64,000 bases of DNA from DATNPH01 sp036703315 (lineage in GTDB: Bacteria > Cyanobacteriota > Cyanobacteriia > Cyanobacteriales > Coleofasciculaceae), in assembly GCA_036703315.1 (NCBI GenBank), contig DATNPH010000080.1:1-64000 (forward strand). The letters run 5' to 3'. Positions within the stretch are counted from its first letter, which is position 1. Every line of letters begins with the position of its first letter. The notes under the pieces were generated by a model that was not told where the DNA came from, made no database searches, and worked only from the letters and a program-made list of their open reading frames with translations. The position numbers and the translations under genes were made by a program. Positions 42,320 to 52,765 of the stretch are shown piece by piece.

Positions 42320-42971
42320 CAGTGACTGTTCCCGAAATTTTCCTACTTTGTCAGCGCACATCAGCTCGTGTCACCAGCGGTCACTACCAGTTACTATATC
42401 GATTCAAGTACCAATAGCTATAGGATAGTATCCCTATAGCCTTGTTCAACATTTTATTTACCTTTTTAAGGAACTTAGACAATTACTAAGCTTATCTTTT
42501 ATAAAACTCTTGTTGTTGAACTATACCGAATAATAACTAATTTCAAATACAAAAACTGTATTAATTTTTACTTTTAATACCATCTTGTTATTATAACGGA
42601 TAGGTGGAACAAAGAAAGACGGCTCCAAATTTACACGACTTTGAAGGGCTTGCTTTGTTAAAGCAAACCGAATTGCAAGGTATTTTCATTGTCAAAAACA
42701 AAAACGTAGAAGTACTGATTATTTCCTGACTTCAGCAGAACAAAGGAAGCTATAACAGCTTGATAGCTCCTCGGATACTAAGGCAGCCGACTGCGACCGA
42801 GGAGTGGCTAAGATGCATCTCGTTTGTGGGCGATCGCGCTGTTTATTCTAAATTAACAGCAGACACGGGAGTTTATCCAGTTTGTATCAGGGGCAATCAA
42901 TTTTGTTTGGCGAAGGACTAGCAACAAATTTGATAGAATTATTTTCTTGTCATTTTGAGAAAATTCCAATA
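42320..42971. other. AT-rich intergenic region before carbonic anhydrase
   Basis: Bases 42430-42600 are very A+T-rich and probably hold divergent promoters for the kinase and carbonic anhydrase. No repeat or gene is evident. A TTG-initiated extension of the carbonic anhydrase frame from 42882 is not conserved. Confidence 0.5.
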
Positions 42972-43655
42972 ATGAAGCGGTTGATTCAAGGTCTGCATGA
43001 ATTTCAGACTAATTACTTTAGTACCCATCGAGAGCTATTCGAGCTGCTATCTCAGGGGCAGCACCCAAGAATCCTCTTCATTACCTGCTCAGACTCCCGG
43101 ATTGACCCGAATTTGATTACCCAAACTGAACCGGGTGAAATGTTCATCATCCGCAATGCTGGCAACATCATTCCGCCTTACGGTGCCACGAATGGAGGTG
43201 AAGGCGCAACTGTCGAGTATGCTGTTCACGCCTTAGGTGTTCAGGACATCATCGTCTGTGGTCACTCCCATTGTGGAGCGATGAAAGGATTGCTAAAACT
43301 TGATAAGTTAGCAGAAGATATGCCAGTGGTTTATAACTGGCTCAAACACGCTGAAGCCACGCGTCGAACGATTAAGGAACACTACCAGCAATACGAGGGT
43401 GAAGAACTGCTGAACGCGGCTATAGAAGAAAACGTCCTCAGCCAACTGGAGAATCTACGTACCTATCCAGTCGTCCACTCTCGGCTCAAAAGTGGTCAAC
43501 TGCAACTTCATGGCTGGGTTTATGAGATTGAAACAGGAGAGATTCTCGCCTATGACTCTATCAAAGGCAAGTACGTGCCAGCAAAAACTCAGTTCTCTAG
43601 AGCCGCATGGATCACTCCTGAGCAACAAGAGCGCATCTATAAAGGCTCAAATTGA
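42972..43655 (+). CDS. Beta-carbonic anhydrase
   Basis: The protein has 227 residues from the ATG at 42972 (MKRLIQGLHEFQ). Zinc ligands and catalytic dyad are clear: ITCSDSRIDP (Cys, Asp-Arg), and HSHCGAMKG (His and Cys). It interconverts CO2 and bicarbonate. The cyanobacterial carboxysomal enzyme IcfA/CcaA has a longer C-terminal extension; this one is shorter, so a cytoplasmic or peripheral role is more likely. No signal peptide is seen. Confidence 0.95.
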   Translation: MKRLIQGLHEFQTNYFSTHRELFELLSQGQHPRILFITCSDSRIDPNLITQTEPGEMFIIRNAGNIIPPYGATNGGEGATVEYAVHALGVQDIIVCGHSHCGAMKGLLKLDKLAEDMPVVYNWLKHAEATRRTIKEHYQQYEGEELLNAAIEENVLSQLENLRTYPVVHSRLKSGQLQLHGWVYEIETGEILAYDSIKGKYVPAKTQFSRAAWITPEQQERIYKGSN

Positions 43656-43766
43656 AGCGTTCTAGGTTGGGAGGTTGGAAGGTTGAAGTTTGACAGTCTA
43701 ACCCCTACAACCGCAACCTGCTAGTCTTCAATTGAGACGCCATGCACCTCGCGCACAAAGAAGCTA

Positions 43767-43803
43767 TGAAAATCTTTTTCCCTACTCCCACTCCCAATTT
43801 TCA
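43767..43803. repeat. Pyrimidine-rich dispersed element, copy 4
   Basis: TGAAAAT (43767-43773) and ATTTTCA (43797-43803) flank a CCCTACTCCCACTCCC core. The right end contains the stop codon of the kinase on the minus strand. Confidence 0.55.
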
Positions 43804-46800
43804 AGATAGTTGTTGAATTGGGATTTCGATCCAAAACTCGGTGCCTTGCCCCGGAGTAGACGAACAAGTCAGAACACCGTGGTGATGCTCTACGATAATT
43901 TGGTAGCTGATAGACAACCCCAAGCCAGTGCCTTTTCCAACAGGTTTGGTAGTGAAAAAGGGGTCGAATAGTCTTGCCTTCACGGCTTCGCTCATTCCTG
44001 GCCCATTATCAGCAATGCAAATAACAATGCTTTGCAGGTTTTTAGTTTTGTAGTGCGGCTGTTCCGTAATCAGAACAACAGAGTTTTGACTTGAGTCAAA
44101 TAACTCATCAGTGTCTAAGAGGTTAGTACGGATGGTGATCGCAGGAGAGGGGTGAGAGGCAATAGATGAGGAGTATTCCGGACAGTCCACTTCAGATGGC
44201 TTAAGCGCCTCAATCGCATTGATCAGGATGTTCATGAAGACTTGATTAAGCTCTGCTGGATAGCACTCCACAGGTGGCAGATTGCCGTACTCTTTGAGAA
44301 TTTGAATTTCTGGATGCTTATCTTTCGCCTTTAGTCGGTGTTGCAAAATCAAGAGAGTGCTTTCAAGACCCTCATGCACGTCAACTTGCTTAATATCGGC
44401 TTCGTCGAGTCGAGAGAAGCTCCGTAAGCTGTGTACTATAGAGCGGATGCGGTCAGTTCCTCGTTGCATTGAACTGAGGAGTTTAGGGAGGTCACTGGCT
44501 ATGAAATCGATGTTAATGACATGGGCTTGCTCTGCTATCGTGGGACTCGGACTAGGGTAATGCTCCTGATAAAGGTGCAAAAGACCCATTACGTCGTAGA
44601 AGTAAGCGCTGGCATAGGCGATGTTGTTGTGGATAAAGTTGACGGGGTTATTAATCTCATGGGCAACACCAGCAACCAACTGTCCTAAGCCAGACATCTT
44701 TTCGCTCTGGATCAGTTTGGCTTGGGTGGTTTGCAGTTCTTTGAGGGCAAACTCTAGTTGTTTGGTCTTTGCTTGGGCGGTAAGGGCTGCTTCCCGTGCC
44801 TCGGTGTAAAGTTCTGCTTGATCAAGAGCGATCGCCAGTTGGGCAACTACTGCTTGCAGGAGTTCTACTTCGCTGTCATCCCAAGATCGCATTCCGGTGC
44901 AGTGAGCACAACAAATTACCCCAATCTCCCCAGCATGAGTTTCAATGGGTATTGACAAGAACGAAATGTAGCCCAAAGTTATTAATAACTCCCGTAGGGC
45001 AGGATCGTTAAATGTCTCAACTTCATCAACTTGGATAATTTGTCGGTTTAACAGCCGCTTAGCCAACGGTTCTACCTGAGCCGTTGTGTATTGGCCCATG
45101 TGGCTGGCTAGGAGTGGATTTCTAGCTTCGTTGACTACCTCCCAGTAGGGTGATGTTTCATGATTCCTATACCAGACAAAGTTACATCTGTCAATTTGTA
45201 AAAGATGACGGATTGACTGAACAGCCGTTTCCAGGATGGTATCGAGTTCTAGAGAGTTGCGAATTTGATTGGCTAGCTCAAATAAAAGCGATTCTCGACG
45301 GGTTAAAAGTTCTGCCCGTGCCCAATAGCGGTCAATCGCTACAGCGATCGCGTTGGCGACCCAACTCAGGGTGCGATCGGCTTCTTGGGTAAGGGGTTGT
45401 CCCAATACTGTCATGACGCCGATCAGCCGATCTTCTACAACTAGGGAGTAGTTAGAAAAATGATTCGGGAATAAGGAGGCGTTTAATTCGTTTAATGACT
45501 CACCCCTTAAGTAAGGTCGATGGAGTTGAGGGACTAGATCAATGAGAGCGGGGTTTACAGGAGTTAGCTGACCAGCAGTAGCCTGTTTTTCTAACTGGTG
45601 AGAGGCAGGATTGAATGTCCATACCGTTGTGGTGAGGGCATCAAGCTGTTGCACTATTGCCTCTGTGCAACGCCCAAGAATGGCTGGTAATGTGCCACCT
45701 TCGGCGAGGGCAACGCCGACTTTTGCCGCCAACGTGGACAGGTGCGATCGCTCCAAAAGTGCAGCCTCTGACTGTTTCCGTTCGCTGATATCGCTACAAT
45801 AAACAGCTAACCCGTCTTCATAGGGATAGGCACGTACCAAAAACCAGCTACTGAGTGGTTCGTAAAACTCCTCAAATTTAATAGTGATCTGCTCAGCAAC
45901 GGCTCGACGAAATTGCTGCTCAAGCTGGGAACCGATCACACCGGGAAACTCATCCCACATGCACTTACCTAATAACTGTTCAGCTTTTTGGGATAAAACC
46001 TGCTCGGCTTTCGAGTTGATGTAGGTAAATCGCCATGCGTGATCGACCGCAATGAAAGCCTCCGTGATGCTCTCTAAAATATTGCTCCTGTCGCAGGATG
46101 CTTTGTTGAGCTGAGCTTCTGCCTGTTTAGCGGGAGTGATGTCGCGGGACTTGACGACTACCTTGATTTTCCCTGCCTCATCAAGCAGAGATTGACTAAT
46201 GGCTTCAAGAGTATGCCAGCTGCCGTCCTGATGCCAAAACCGAAATTCTATAGGTGCACAACTGGGACATTGAACCACATCTTTTAAGTACTCAATCACT
46301 TTTTGAGTGTCGTCTGGGTGAACAAACTTAAAGATGTTTAGACCAACTAGGTGATTGGGCTGATATCCGAGTATGCGTTTAATCGATGGACTTTCATAGC
46401 TGATCGTTCCATCGCTGTTGAGAATGGTGATGATGTCTGATGCGTTTTCAATGAGCGATCGAAAGTGTTCTTTACGCCGTTGCAACGTCTCGCGTGTATG
46501 TCTGCGCACAGTAGCGTCTTTGATCGCGCAAATAAAATACTTAGGGATATCAAGCGGCTCATGGAGAACAGATACTGTCATATTTACCCAGACAGGAGAA
46601 CCTGTTTTATGGATAAAGCACTTCTCAATGTTGAGCGTCTGCTTTTGACCCCTGAACAACTGGCACAGGTTCGTCTGAGTAGCCGCTTGCTCTTCTGGAT
46701 GGGTAATCTCCAAAATTGTTTTTTTCAACAATTCCTCTCGCCTGTACCCTGTGATGTCGCACAATTTTTGGTTAATCTGTAAAAATTGACCATTTTCTCC

Positions 46801-47247
46801 CAACTGCGCAATAGCTACACTAGCCTGCTCAAAAATAGCTCTAAACCCTTGTTCACTCTCACTGAGAGTCTTTAAAGCCTCCTTTGCCGATTCAGCTGAA
46901 CGAGCAAGCTGCTTTACCCTAGCGAGCACTGCCGTTAGCATCACAAGCAGCACCGTTGCGACTAAGCCAATCAGGGGGACGGTGAAGCTGTGCAAGGAAA
47001 TTAATTGCATTGCCCAGATGACGTTTCCGATCACAAAGCTTCCTCCCAAGAACCAGAGGAAACCCGAAGGATATCTCTTTTGAATACTGCTGACTTGCTC
47101 CACCAAATTAACCCAATTAGATGTGTAGAAGATGGCGTTAGTGTTAGCAAAGCGGGACATAGTCCAGCAGCTTCGCAAAAGTGTGATGCCATTGCAGGCA
47201 AGTTGTAGAGCGCTAAGATGCAGCTTGTTAGTACTACTCATGGGCAT
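43801..47247 (-). CDS. Multi-sensor histidine kinase (2 TM, 3 PAS, 2 GAF, HisKA, HATPase)
   Basis: The protein has 1148 residues; starts at 47247 or 47160 (MSRFANT) are both possible. Two membrane helices (about 62-80 and 85-107) precede PAS1 (GFRAIFEQASVAIAQLGENG), PAS2 (RSLIENASDIITILNSDGTI) and PAS3 (ESITEAFIAVDHAWRFTYIN). GAF1 starts near residue 500 and GAF2 near 655. The kinase core has His863 (GVAHEINNP), the N box (FMNILINAIEAL), G1 DNGPGMS and G2 GKGTGLGLS. Its GAF2-to-kinase half is closely similar to that of the UrtA-like kinase upstream, which suggests duplication and domain exchange. No receiver is adjacent. Signals are unknown. Confidence 0.92.
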   Translation of the reverse strand: MPMSSTNKLHLSALQLACNGITLLRSCWTMSRFANTNAIFYTSNWVNLVEQVSSIQKRYPSGFLWFLGGSFVIGNVIWAMQLISLHSFTVPLIGLVATVLLVMLTAVLARVKQLARSAESAKEALKTLSESEQGFRAIFEQASVAIAQLGENGQFLQINQKLCDITGYRREELLKKTILEITHPEEQAATQTNLCQLFRGQKQTLNIEKCFIHKTGSPVWVNMTVSVLHEPLDIPKYFICAIKDATVRRHTRETLQRRKEHFRSLIENASDIITILNSDGTISYESPSIKRILGYQPNHLVGLNIFKFVHPDDTQKVIEYLKDVVQCPSCAPIEFRFWHQDGSWHTLEAISQSLLDEAGKIKVVVKSRDITPAKQAEAQLNKASCDRSNILESITEAFIAVDHAWRFTYINSKAEQVLSQKAEQLLGKCMWDEFPGVIGSQLEQQFRRAVAEQITIKFEEFYEPLSSWFLVRAYPYEDGLAVYCSDISERKQSEAALLERSHLSTLAAKVGVALAEGGTLPAILGRCTEAIVQQLDALTTTVWTFNPASHQLEKQATAGQLTPVNPALIDLVPQLHRPYLRGESLNELNASLFPNHFSNYSLVVEDRLIGVMTVLGQPLTQEADRTLSWVANAIAVAIDRYWARAELLTRRESLLFELANQIRNSLELDTILETAVQSIRHLLQIDRCNFVWYRNHETSPYWEVVNEARNPLLASHMGQYTTAQVEPLAKRLLNRQIIQVDEVETFNDPALRELLITLGYISFLSIPIETHAGEIGVICCAHCTGMRSWDDSEVELLQAVVAQLAIALDQAELYTEAREAALTAQAKTKQLEFALKELQTTQAKLIQSEKMSGLGQLVAGVAHEINNPVNFIHNNIAYASAYFYDVMGLLHLYQEHYPSPSPTIAEQAHVINIDFIASDLPKLLSSMQRGTDRIRSIVHSLRSFSRLDEADIKQVDVHEGLESTLLILQHRLKAKDKHPEIQILKEYGNLPPVECYPAELNQVFMNILINAIEALKPSEVDCPEYSSSIASHPSPAITIRTNLLDTDELFDSSQNSVVLITEQPHYKTKNLQSIVICIADNGPGMSEAVKARLFDPFFTTKPVGKGTGLGLSISYQIIVEHHHGVLTCSSTPGQGTEFWIEIPIQQLS

Positions 47248-47940
47248 AGTTGATTCCCATCCCAGGCATCTGGGTGTTGTAAATCTTGATTGTTAGTACT
47301 CAGCCGCTACTGTAATGCTCCCTTCGTGCCAATTACGTTTAATACTGATTTGTAATCAGATGTGGCATTCAATATACAGACATATAGAAATGGGGACGCG
47401 GCAAATTCCGCAGATGTGTTCTCCGTGTCAGCGCGTCTTTCCATCTATGCATCAATTACTCCGTTTGACCGCAACTTGCTGTAGCTAGCTAACTCAGTTA
47501 AGAGCAGCCGTCTCAAGAAGATTGGGAGCGGAAGGCTTGAGTAGGAAACTATCAATTGATGACAGCCATGTATATAGTTAATAGATTTTTTAAGCATCTA
47601 CCACAAGGATGATTTTGAGTAACAAGACAGGAGCAAGCGCCTGAGTAGTAGATGTCCCTGATAATCGCCCCAACTTTAGTTAGCCATCTGTTGACTCAAA
47701 GGAGCACAGTTAGTAGACAGAAGAATTTAGTAAATTAGCTACTGTTTAAGAGCTAGGTCGCTGCGGCACTGAGCTAACGAGTTCTACAACCACCATATAG
47801 GGTTACTTAAGAGACCGATAACCGTAAACTTACGGATCTTATATTACACTGTATTACAGCCATATACTGAGTTGAGAACCTTGGTAGCCTTGCCCGATTA
47901 GCATTTGCGTTGGGCATGCAGATTTAAACTTATTACATAG
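47248..47940. other. Long intergenic region without a recognised gene
   Basis: These 693 bases show no coding frame I would support and no clear repeat. Together with the pseudogene at 47941-48129 this is a decayed stretch of about 1 kb. A phrase near 47872 (TTGAGAACCTTG) repeats one at the sbcC 3' end, so the duplicated segment may begin here. Confidence 0.5.
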
Positions 47941-48129
47941 ATGCTACTGTAACAATACAGGAAAATACTGAGGCGCGATTGCATTAATCGTTACAATTAT
48001 GTGAGCGTATTCCTCTAAATCTTGTGTTCCAAACTCTCTCAAAAATTAATAGTTGTAACAGTATTTCTGCTTGTTGTGCCAACAGTTGTGCTAAAACAAC
48101 GGGAAATGTTAATCCGAAATGCCTCACCC
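47941..48129 (-). pseudogene. Decayed partial duplicate of the sbcC 3' end
   Basis: The stretch aligns by eye with 48322-48514 of sbcC. Shared blocks include AATACAGGA, CTGAGGCG, TCTTGTGT, GTTGTGC and CGAAATGCCTCACC, in the same order and nearly equal spacing. Many substitutions and small gaps break the frame. The parental part encodes the SbcC ATPase C-terminal lobe (Walker B LIVDEGFGTQD). It lies 109 bases downstream of the intact gene, in the same orientation. Confidence 0.8.
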
Positions 48130-48237
48130 TTTAGGAGATAGCATAGCGACAGCTTTTAGAAGACTGGTAAAGTCGTGATGGCTAGTAGACACCCATAAAA
48201 TCTCAAGTAGATATTCTCGACAGGATGAGTTTAACTT

Positions 48238-51200
48238 TTACATCGAGAGGCTTAATTGAGAACCTTGCTGAGTTTTATGAACTTCAATTCGAGTCTGGAA
48301 AGCTTCTTTAAACTGGGGCATATGCGTTACCGTCAGAATACAGGAGAAGTCTGAGGCGATCGCATTTATCGCTGCAATCAAGCGATCACATCCTTCCGCA
48401 TCTTGTGTCCCAAATCCCTCATCAACAATTAACATTTGTAACGATGTCCCTGCCCGTTGTGCTAATAGTCGTGCTAAGGCAAGACGAATGGAAAAATTAA
48501 TTCGAAATGCCTCACCACCCGAGTAAGTTTCATAAGGTCGGGTACCACTGGCATCCGCAATCAGAATATCAAGTGTATCAATTAGTTTTGTTGTTTTCTT
48601 AGACGCCCGACGCCCTGCCCTCTGTGTAACAATTTGTACATGAAGCTGATTTCCTGTAAGACGAGAGAGAATATGATTCGTTTCTGCCTCTAGCTGAGGC
48701 AAGATATTTTCAATCATTAGTGCCTGGATACCATTTTTTCCGAATGCCTGGGCTAATTCCAGGTGAATCCGATATTGCCTCTGGAGGTCTTGCAGCTGTT
48801 TTTGTTGCTGATCATATTGGGTTTGCAGTAATTCCAATTGGGTAAAACGCTGTTGGAGACGCCCCAGCTGAGAGAGTTGTTCATCCAGTTGTCGCCGTCG
48901 CTGCTGCATTTGCAGTTCTAAAGCTTGGATGTCGTTGGTTGCGTCTGGATAGTGTTCAAGTTGCTTGACAATATTGTCAAGCTGTGAGTTGATTTCTTCC
49001 TGGTCAGAGCGTCGTCCTTGTAAAGTCTGAGTAAGCGAGGCTATGCGTTGACAGACTTGGGGGTATTGCTGCTGGGCGGATGTTAACTCCTGATAACGCA
49101 ACTGCCAGGATTGAGCTTGGCGCACAGAGGCACGAAGATTGTTGTGCTCAGCTAAGTTATAGCCGATTTGTACCATGTGCTGGTCAAGGGCATCGAGCTT
49201 CCGCTTTAGTTCAGAAGTTGTTTGCAACTGGTGTAGTGAAACGTGGAAGGTTTCAATTTTTGCCTGGAGTTGGGGCTTGTGAGCTTCGATTCTAGCCAGA
49301 CGCTTAGTGGCTTCTTCAAGTTTGGCTTGCTTGATTTCTGCCCAGCGCCAGCGATCTACTTCACCGCGTGCTAAGGCGTGGGTTTGTTCGTTGTAGTTTA
49401 AGTGTTGCAACTGGGCGTCGATTTGTTGCAGTTCTGTGTGTAAGTCTTCGGCGTAGGCACCGGCACTAAGCGATCGCTCTAGTTGTTGCTTTTCCTCGGA
49501 GATTTCATAGAGTCGGTCATACACTTCATCCGTCGCTTCCAGTCGTGCTGCCAGTTGTCCCCGTTGCTCTCGCAATTCCTCATAGGGAGAGAGTTCTTTG
49601 GAGAGTTGAGCGTATTCCGAGCGTAGTACCTGAAGTTCGCGATCGCAAACCGCTAATTGCTCGCGTACTACCCAAAATTGGTCTTGAACTTCCTTTTGCT
49701 CAGCATTAGTTTTCTGGATGACATGATGAGAGTGAGCTTCATCTAAGGGGCGATCGCACAACGGGCAAACCGCGTTCTGCTGTTGCAGCATTTCGATTTT
49801 CTGCGTTAGTTCTGCCAGTTGTTTTTCATAACGACGTTGGTTTTCTTGTAGACGTTCTCGAAAATTACGGCGTTCGAGTCCTTTTTCTTGCACTCGCTGC
49901 TGGTAGACGCGCTTTTTCTCTAACTGTTCAATGGTTTCATCTACCTTTAATACGGTTTGCCGCAGTTGGGGTGTTGTGGATATTTGAGCATTCAGCTGAT
50001 ATTCCGAAGAACACAGTTCTTCTAATTTGGCACTCAGTCTGGCATGAGAGCGATCGAGTTCTGTTTGGATTGAAGTGCGACGTTGCAGAAGGGGAGATAC
50101 CCGGAGTTGCAGATTATCTAATTCAGTAAGGCGACGACGTGCAAGGTTATGTTGCTCTAGTGCTGCTGTCACTTCCGCTGAACGGGATAGAGTTTCCTGA
50201 ATCTCTTGCTCTTGGGGTCGTAGGGCTTCGAGTTGGGCTTGTGTGTCGCGGATTTTTAGATTAATTTCGTTAATTTGTTGCGTTAGCTGCTGTTGTAGTT
50301 GCTGATGCAGCTGTTGAGCTTCCTGGTATGCCTGGAATTTAGAAGTGAGAATTTCTTCTTGTTGTTGCAGGTTGATGTATTGGGAATAACCTGCTTTGAT
50401 TGGGTCTTCTTGAGAGAGTAAGCTGCTTAGTTGGCGCTGTTGTGCTTCCGTTGTGGCGATGTCTTGCTGGAGGCGATCGCAATCCTTAGCAAGATTTTGA
50501 TATTGTTGTCTAACAAAGATTAGCTGTTGTTGCCAGTTGCTGCGCTGGTGCTGAACAGATTGCAGTTGTTGGAGTTGGAGTTGGTCAGTACTTTGAGCTT
50601 GTTGTAGCTGTTGCAGAGCGGTTTCGAGAAGGGATTGTTGCTCTAGCGTCGCTTCTCGTTGTTCCAACTGTTGCTGGATTGTCTGCAAACTTTGCTCCAG
50701 CTGTTCTACCTGACCTTTAAACTGCCGAGACAAATCCTTTGCCTGTTCTGCTAACTCTTCATACTGACTGAGTTTCAGTAAGTCAGCGAGAATTTGTTTG
50801 CGCTCATTGGGACGCCGCAGCATAAACTCATCTGCCCGACCTTGACGTAAGTAAGCTGAATTAATGAAGGTATCATAATCGAGCTTCAGATGATACATAA
50901 TCAGCTGCTGCGTCGCCCGTACCCCTTTCTCAGTCAAAGACCGAAAGCCAGTATCTGTCTGGACTTGAAATTCTAAGGAACTACTCTGTCCCCGGTGACG
51001 ACTCCGAATGATGCGATGAGTTTGCTGATTATTTTGAAAAACGAAATCCACTCGGACATCTTTCGCCCCAGCATGGATAACATCATCTTCTGAGGCGGCA
51101 CGGCTTTCCCCCCAAATCACCCAAGTAATTGCTTCAAGGAGGGAAGATTTACCTGCGCCATTGGAACCACAGATACAAGCTGTATGCAGACCCCGAAAAT

Positions 51201-51258
51201 CCAGGTTTGCATTGCGGTAGCTCAAGAAATTTTTAAGGGTTAGTTGTAGCGGAATCAT
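48238..51258 (-). CDS. sbcC: SbcC/Rad50-type exonuclease subunit
   Basis: The protein has 1006 residues. The N-terminal ABC lobe has Walker A GSNGAGKSS (31-39). Long Gln/Leu-rich coiled coils flank the zinc hook Cys498-Pro-Leu-Cys501. The C-terminal lobe has the signature YSGGEAFR, Walker B MLIVDEGFGTQD and the switch His in VTHMPQF. With nuclease SbcD it processes DNA ends and hairpins. Palindromic repeats are abundant in this genome and are the known SbcCD substrate. sbcD is not adjacent. Confidence 0.95.
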   Translation of the reverse strand: MIPLQLTLKNFLSYRNANLDFRGLHTACICGSNGAGKSSLLEAITWVIWGESRAASEDDVIHAGAKDVRVDFVFQNNQQTHRIIRSRHRGQSSSLEFQVQTDTGFRSLTEKGVRATQQLIMYHLKLDYDTFINSAYLRQGRADEFMLRRPNERKQILADLLKLSQYEELAEQAKDLSRQFKGQVEQLEQSLQTIQQQLEQREATLEQQSLLETALQQLQQAQSTDQLQLQQLQSVQHQRSNWQQQLIFVRQQYQNLAKDCDRLQQDIATTEAQQRQLSSLLSQEDPIKAGYSQYINLQQQEEILTSKFQAYQEAQQLHQQLQQQLTQQINEINLKIRDTQAQLEALRPQEQEIQETLSRSAEVTAALEQHNLARRRLTELDNLQLRVSPLLQRRTSIQTELDRSHARLSAKLEELCSSEYQLNAQISTTPQLRQTVLKVDETIEQLEKKRVYQQRVQEKGLERRNFRERLQENQRRYEKQLAELTQKIEMLQQQNAVCPLCDRPLDEAHSHHVIQKTNAEQKEVQDQFWVVREQLAVCDRELQVLRSEYAQLSKELSPYEELREQRGQLAARLEATDEVYDRLYEISEEKQQLERSLSAGAYAEDLHTELQQIDAQLQHLNYNEQTHALARGEVDRWRWAEIKQAKLEEATKRLARIEAHKPQLQAKIETFHVSLHQLQTTSELKRKLDALDQHMVQIGYNLAEHNNLRASVRQAQSWQLRYQELTSAQQQYPQVCQRIASLTQTLQGRRSDQEEINSQLDNIVKQLEHYPDATNDIQALELQMQQRRRQLDEQLSQLGRLQQRFTQLELLQTQYDQQQKQLQDLQRQYRIHLELAQAFGKNGIQALMIENILPQLEAETNHILSRLTGNQLHVQIVTQRAGRRASKKTTKLIDTLDILIADASGTRPYETYSGGEAFRINFSIRLALARLLAQRAGTSLQMLIVDEGFGTQDAEGCDRLIAAINAIASDFSCILTVTHMPQFKEAFQTRIEVHKTQQGSQLSLSM

Positions 51259-52057
51259 TCAGGCTATTACGCCTCACACCTTTTTATTAGTAACTATCAG
51301 TACATCTGCACTGTTGCCTAGTTTATCTACGTACTAATCAGGTTTCTAGATATTGATACTTTATGTTTACAATTATTAATAATTACGTAAAAGCGTTGAT
51401 TCCTGACGAAGAGAATTTGGAGTGAGTTCTGTCTTGAAAGTAGGGAGCGGCAGTAGGCGTGAGGAGTGGGGAAAGAGAGTTTCATTCTTTGTCCTGTACG
51501 AAACGGGTAAGCGAGCAGGTTCAATAAGTGAGTTATCTGAGTCATAGTTCAACAATTGTAGAGATTTGAATTATCGCTCCTGCCTACACGGACTTTCAGG
51601 AAGCTGATTAATCAATACTCAATACGATCGCTAATGCCGCAGTATTTTCTTGCATGGCTGTGTCAGAAAGTATTGCCAGCTGTCAGATCAGCCTTTGTTG
51701 CGAGACTGAGCGCACTTGAAAAGTATCAGAAGCTGAGCGCTTACTCAACCCATTTTCTGGAGTAGGTTTGAGAATTCTAAGACTTCTGTCTTTGTCATGG
51801 GGTTTTCTTAGAAGTTGAGGAGAACACAATCTTCCTGCTAGGCGATCGCTACCTAATTTTCTCTCAACCCTAAATCTTGCCAGGGTATTGATAGAGGGTC
51901 GTTCAGTCAATTTTCACCCCTCCAATGACAGAAATTAAGTTTATCCCTACAGACTGATGAATACCTAATACACAATCACAACAATGTAGCGGTAGTCAAA
52001 TGCACAATTACAGAACATTTGTGCAGGCTCATGTATGCTCAATAAAAGGAGGAAAAC
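51259..52057. other. Intergenic region upstream of sbcC and the stress protein
   Basis: These 799 bases contain a pyrimidine-rich dispersed element at 51435-51484. A 75-codon minus-strand frame (51683-51910) has no recognisable motif and no ribosome-binding site, and I do not call it. AAAGGAGG at about 52047 is the ribosome-binding site of the next gene. Confidence 0.5.
51435..51484. repeat. Pyrimidine-rich dispersed element, copy 5 (inverted orientation)
   Basis: TGAAAGT (51435-51441) and AGTTTCA (51478-51484) pair with one mismatch around a purine-rich (CTCCC on the other strand) core. On the minus strand the head reads GACAAAGAATGAAA. Confidence 0.5.
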
Positions 52058-52630
52058 ATGGCTGTAGGTAAAATCCAACACGCTGTAGGTGTCTTTTCCA
52101 AGCGTCAAGATGCAGAACATGCACTCACTGAGCTTAGAGATGCTGGCTTTGATATGGACAAGGTTTCTGTGATTGTCGAAAACGCAGAACCCAACGAGCA
52201 AATTAGCGGTGCTGGCGTAAGTGATAGCAAGGGCGAGCAAATTGAAGGAGGGGCTAAAACAGGAGCTTCTACTGGCGCGGTCGCGGGCGGTATCATTGGC
52301 TTAGTAGGTAGCCTCGGTGTCTTAGCCATTCCTGGAGTAGGTATCGCTACTGAAGTAGGGATTCTTCTAGCGAATACCCTTATAGGAGGTGTAGTTGGCG
52401 CTGCGGGTGGCGCGCTTGTCGGTGCGCTTGTGGGTTGGGGAGTTCCGGAAGACCGAGCCAAATATTATCATGAGCGAGTAAGCGGAGGGGATTATCTGGT
52501 AGTCGTGGAAGGTACAGCAGAAGAAATCCTGAGCGCTGAAGCTATTCTTGACAATCGTGGAGTTCTGGATTGGGGTATCTATGATGCACCCATAATGTCT
52601 CCTGGTGGCGGTAGAACGGGTGTGCTTTAG
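52058..52630 (+). CDS. General stress protein, YflT/GSP17M-like with glycine-rich membrane segment
   Basis: The protein has 190 residues. The N-terminal 45 residues (AVGVFSKRQDAEHALTELRDAGF, KVSVIVENAE) match the heat-induced stress protein YflT domain. The middle is a Gly/Ala-rich hydrophobic region (about 70-130) that may insert in membranes. The end repeats a ferredoxin-like half (YHERVSGGDYLVVVEG). AAGGAGG gives a strong translation start. A role in osmotic, desiccation or general stress is the family expectation. Confidence 0.82.
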   Translation: MAVGKIQHAVGVFSKRQDAEHALTELRDAGFDMDKVSVIVENAEPNEQISGAGVSDSKGEQIEGGAKTGASTGAVAGGIIGLVGSLGVLAIPGVGIATEVGILLANTLIGGVVGAAGGALVGALVGWGVPEDRAKYYHERVSGGDYLVVVEGTAEEILSAEAILDNRGVLDWGIYDAPIMSPGGGRTGVL

Positions 52631-52765
52631 CTATCTGTTATGAATTGATTAATCTAGTTTGAGCCCATAGAAATGTCATCCTCATTGGTAGTCTGTTGCT
52701 TCTGTTGAAGTGACAGACTATTTATTTTTAAGGTTAGATCCATGAACTTCCTACACAACAAAGGA

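Noticed and set aside
51683..51910. 75-codon minus-strand frame.
   Set aside because: No ribosome-binding site, no recognisable motif, and the composition looks non-coding.
52105..52461. 118-codon frame antisense to the stress-protein gene.
   Set aside because: Its Ala/Pro/Thr-rich translation is the mirror of the Gly-rich coding strand; the + strand gene has a strong ribosome-binding site and a known domain.
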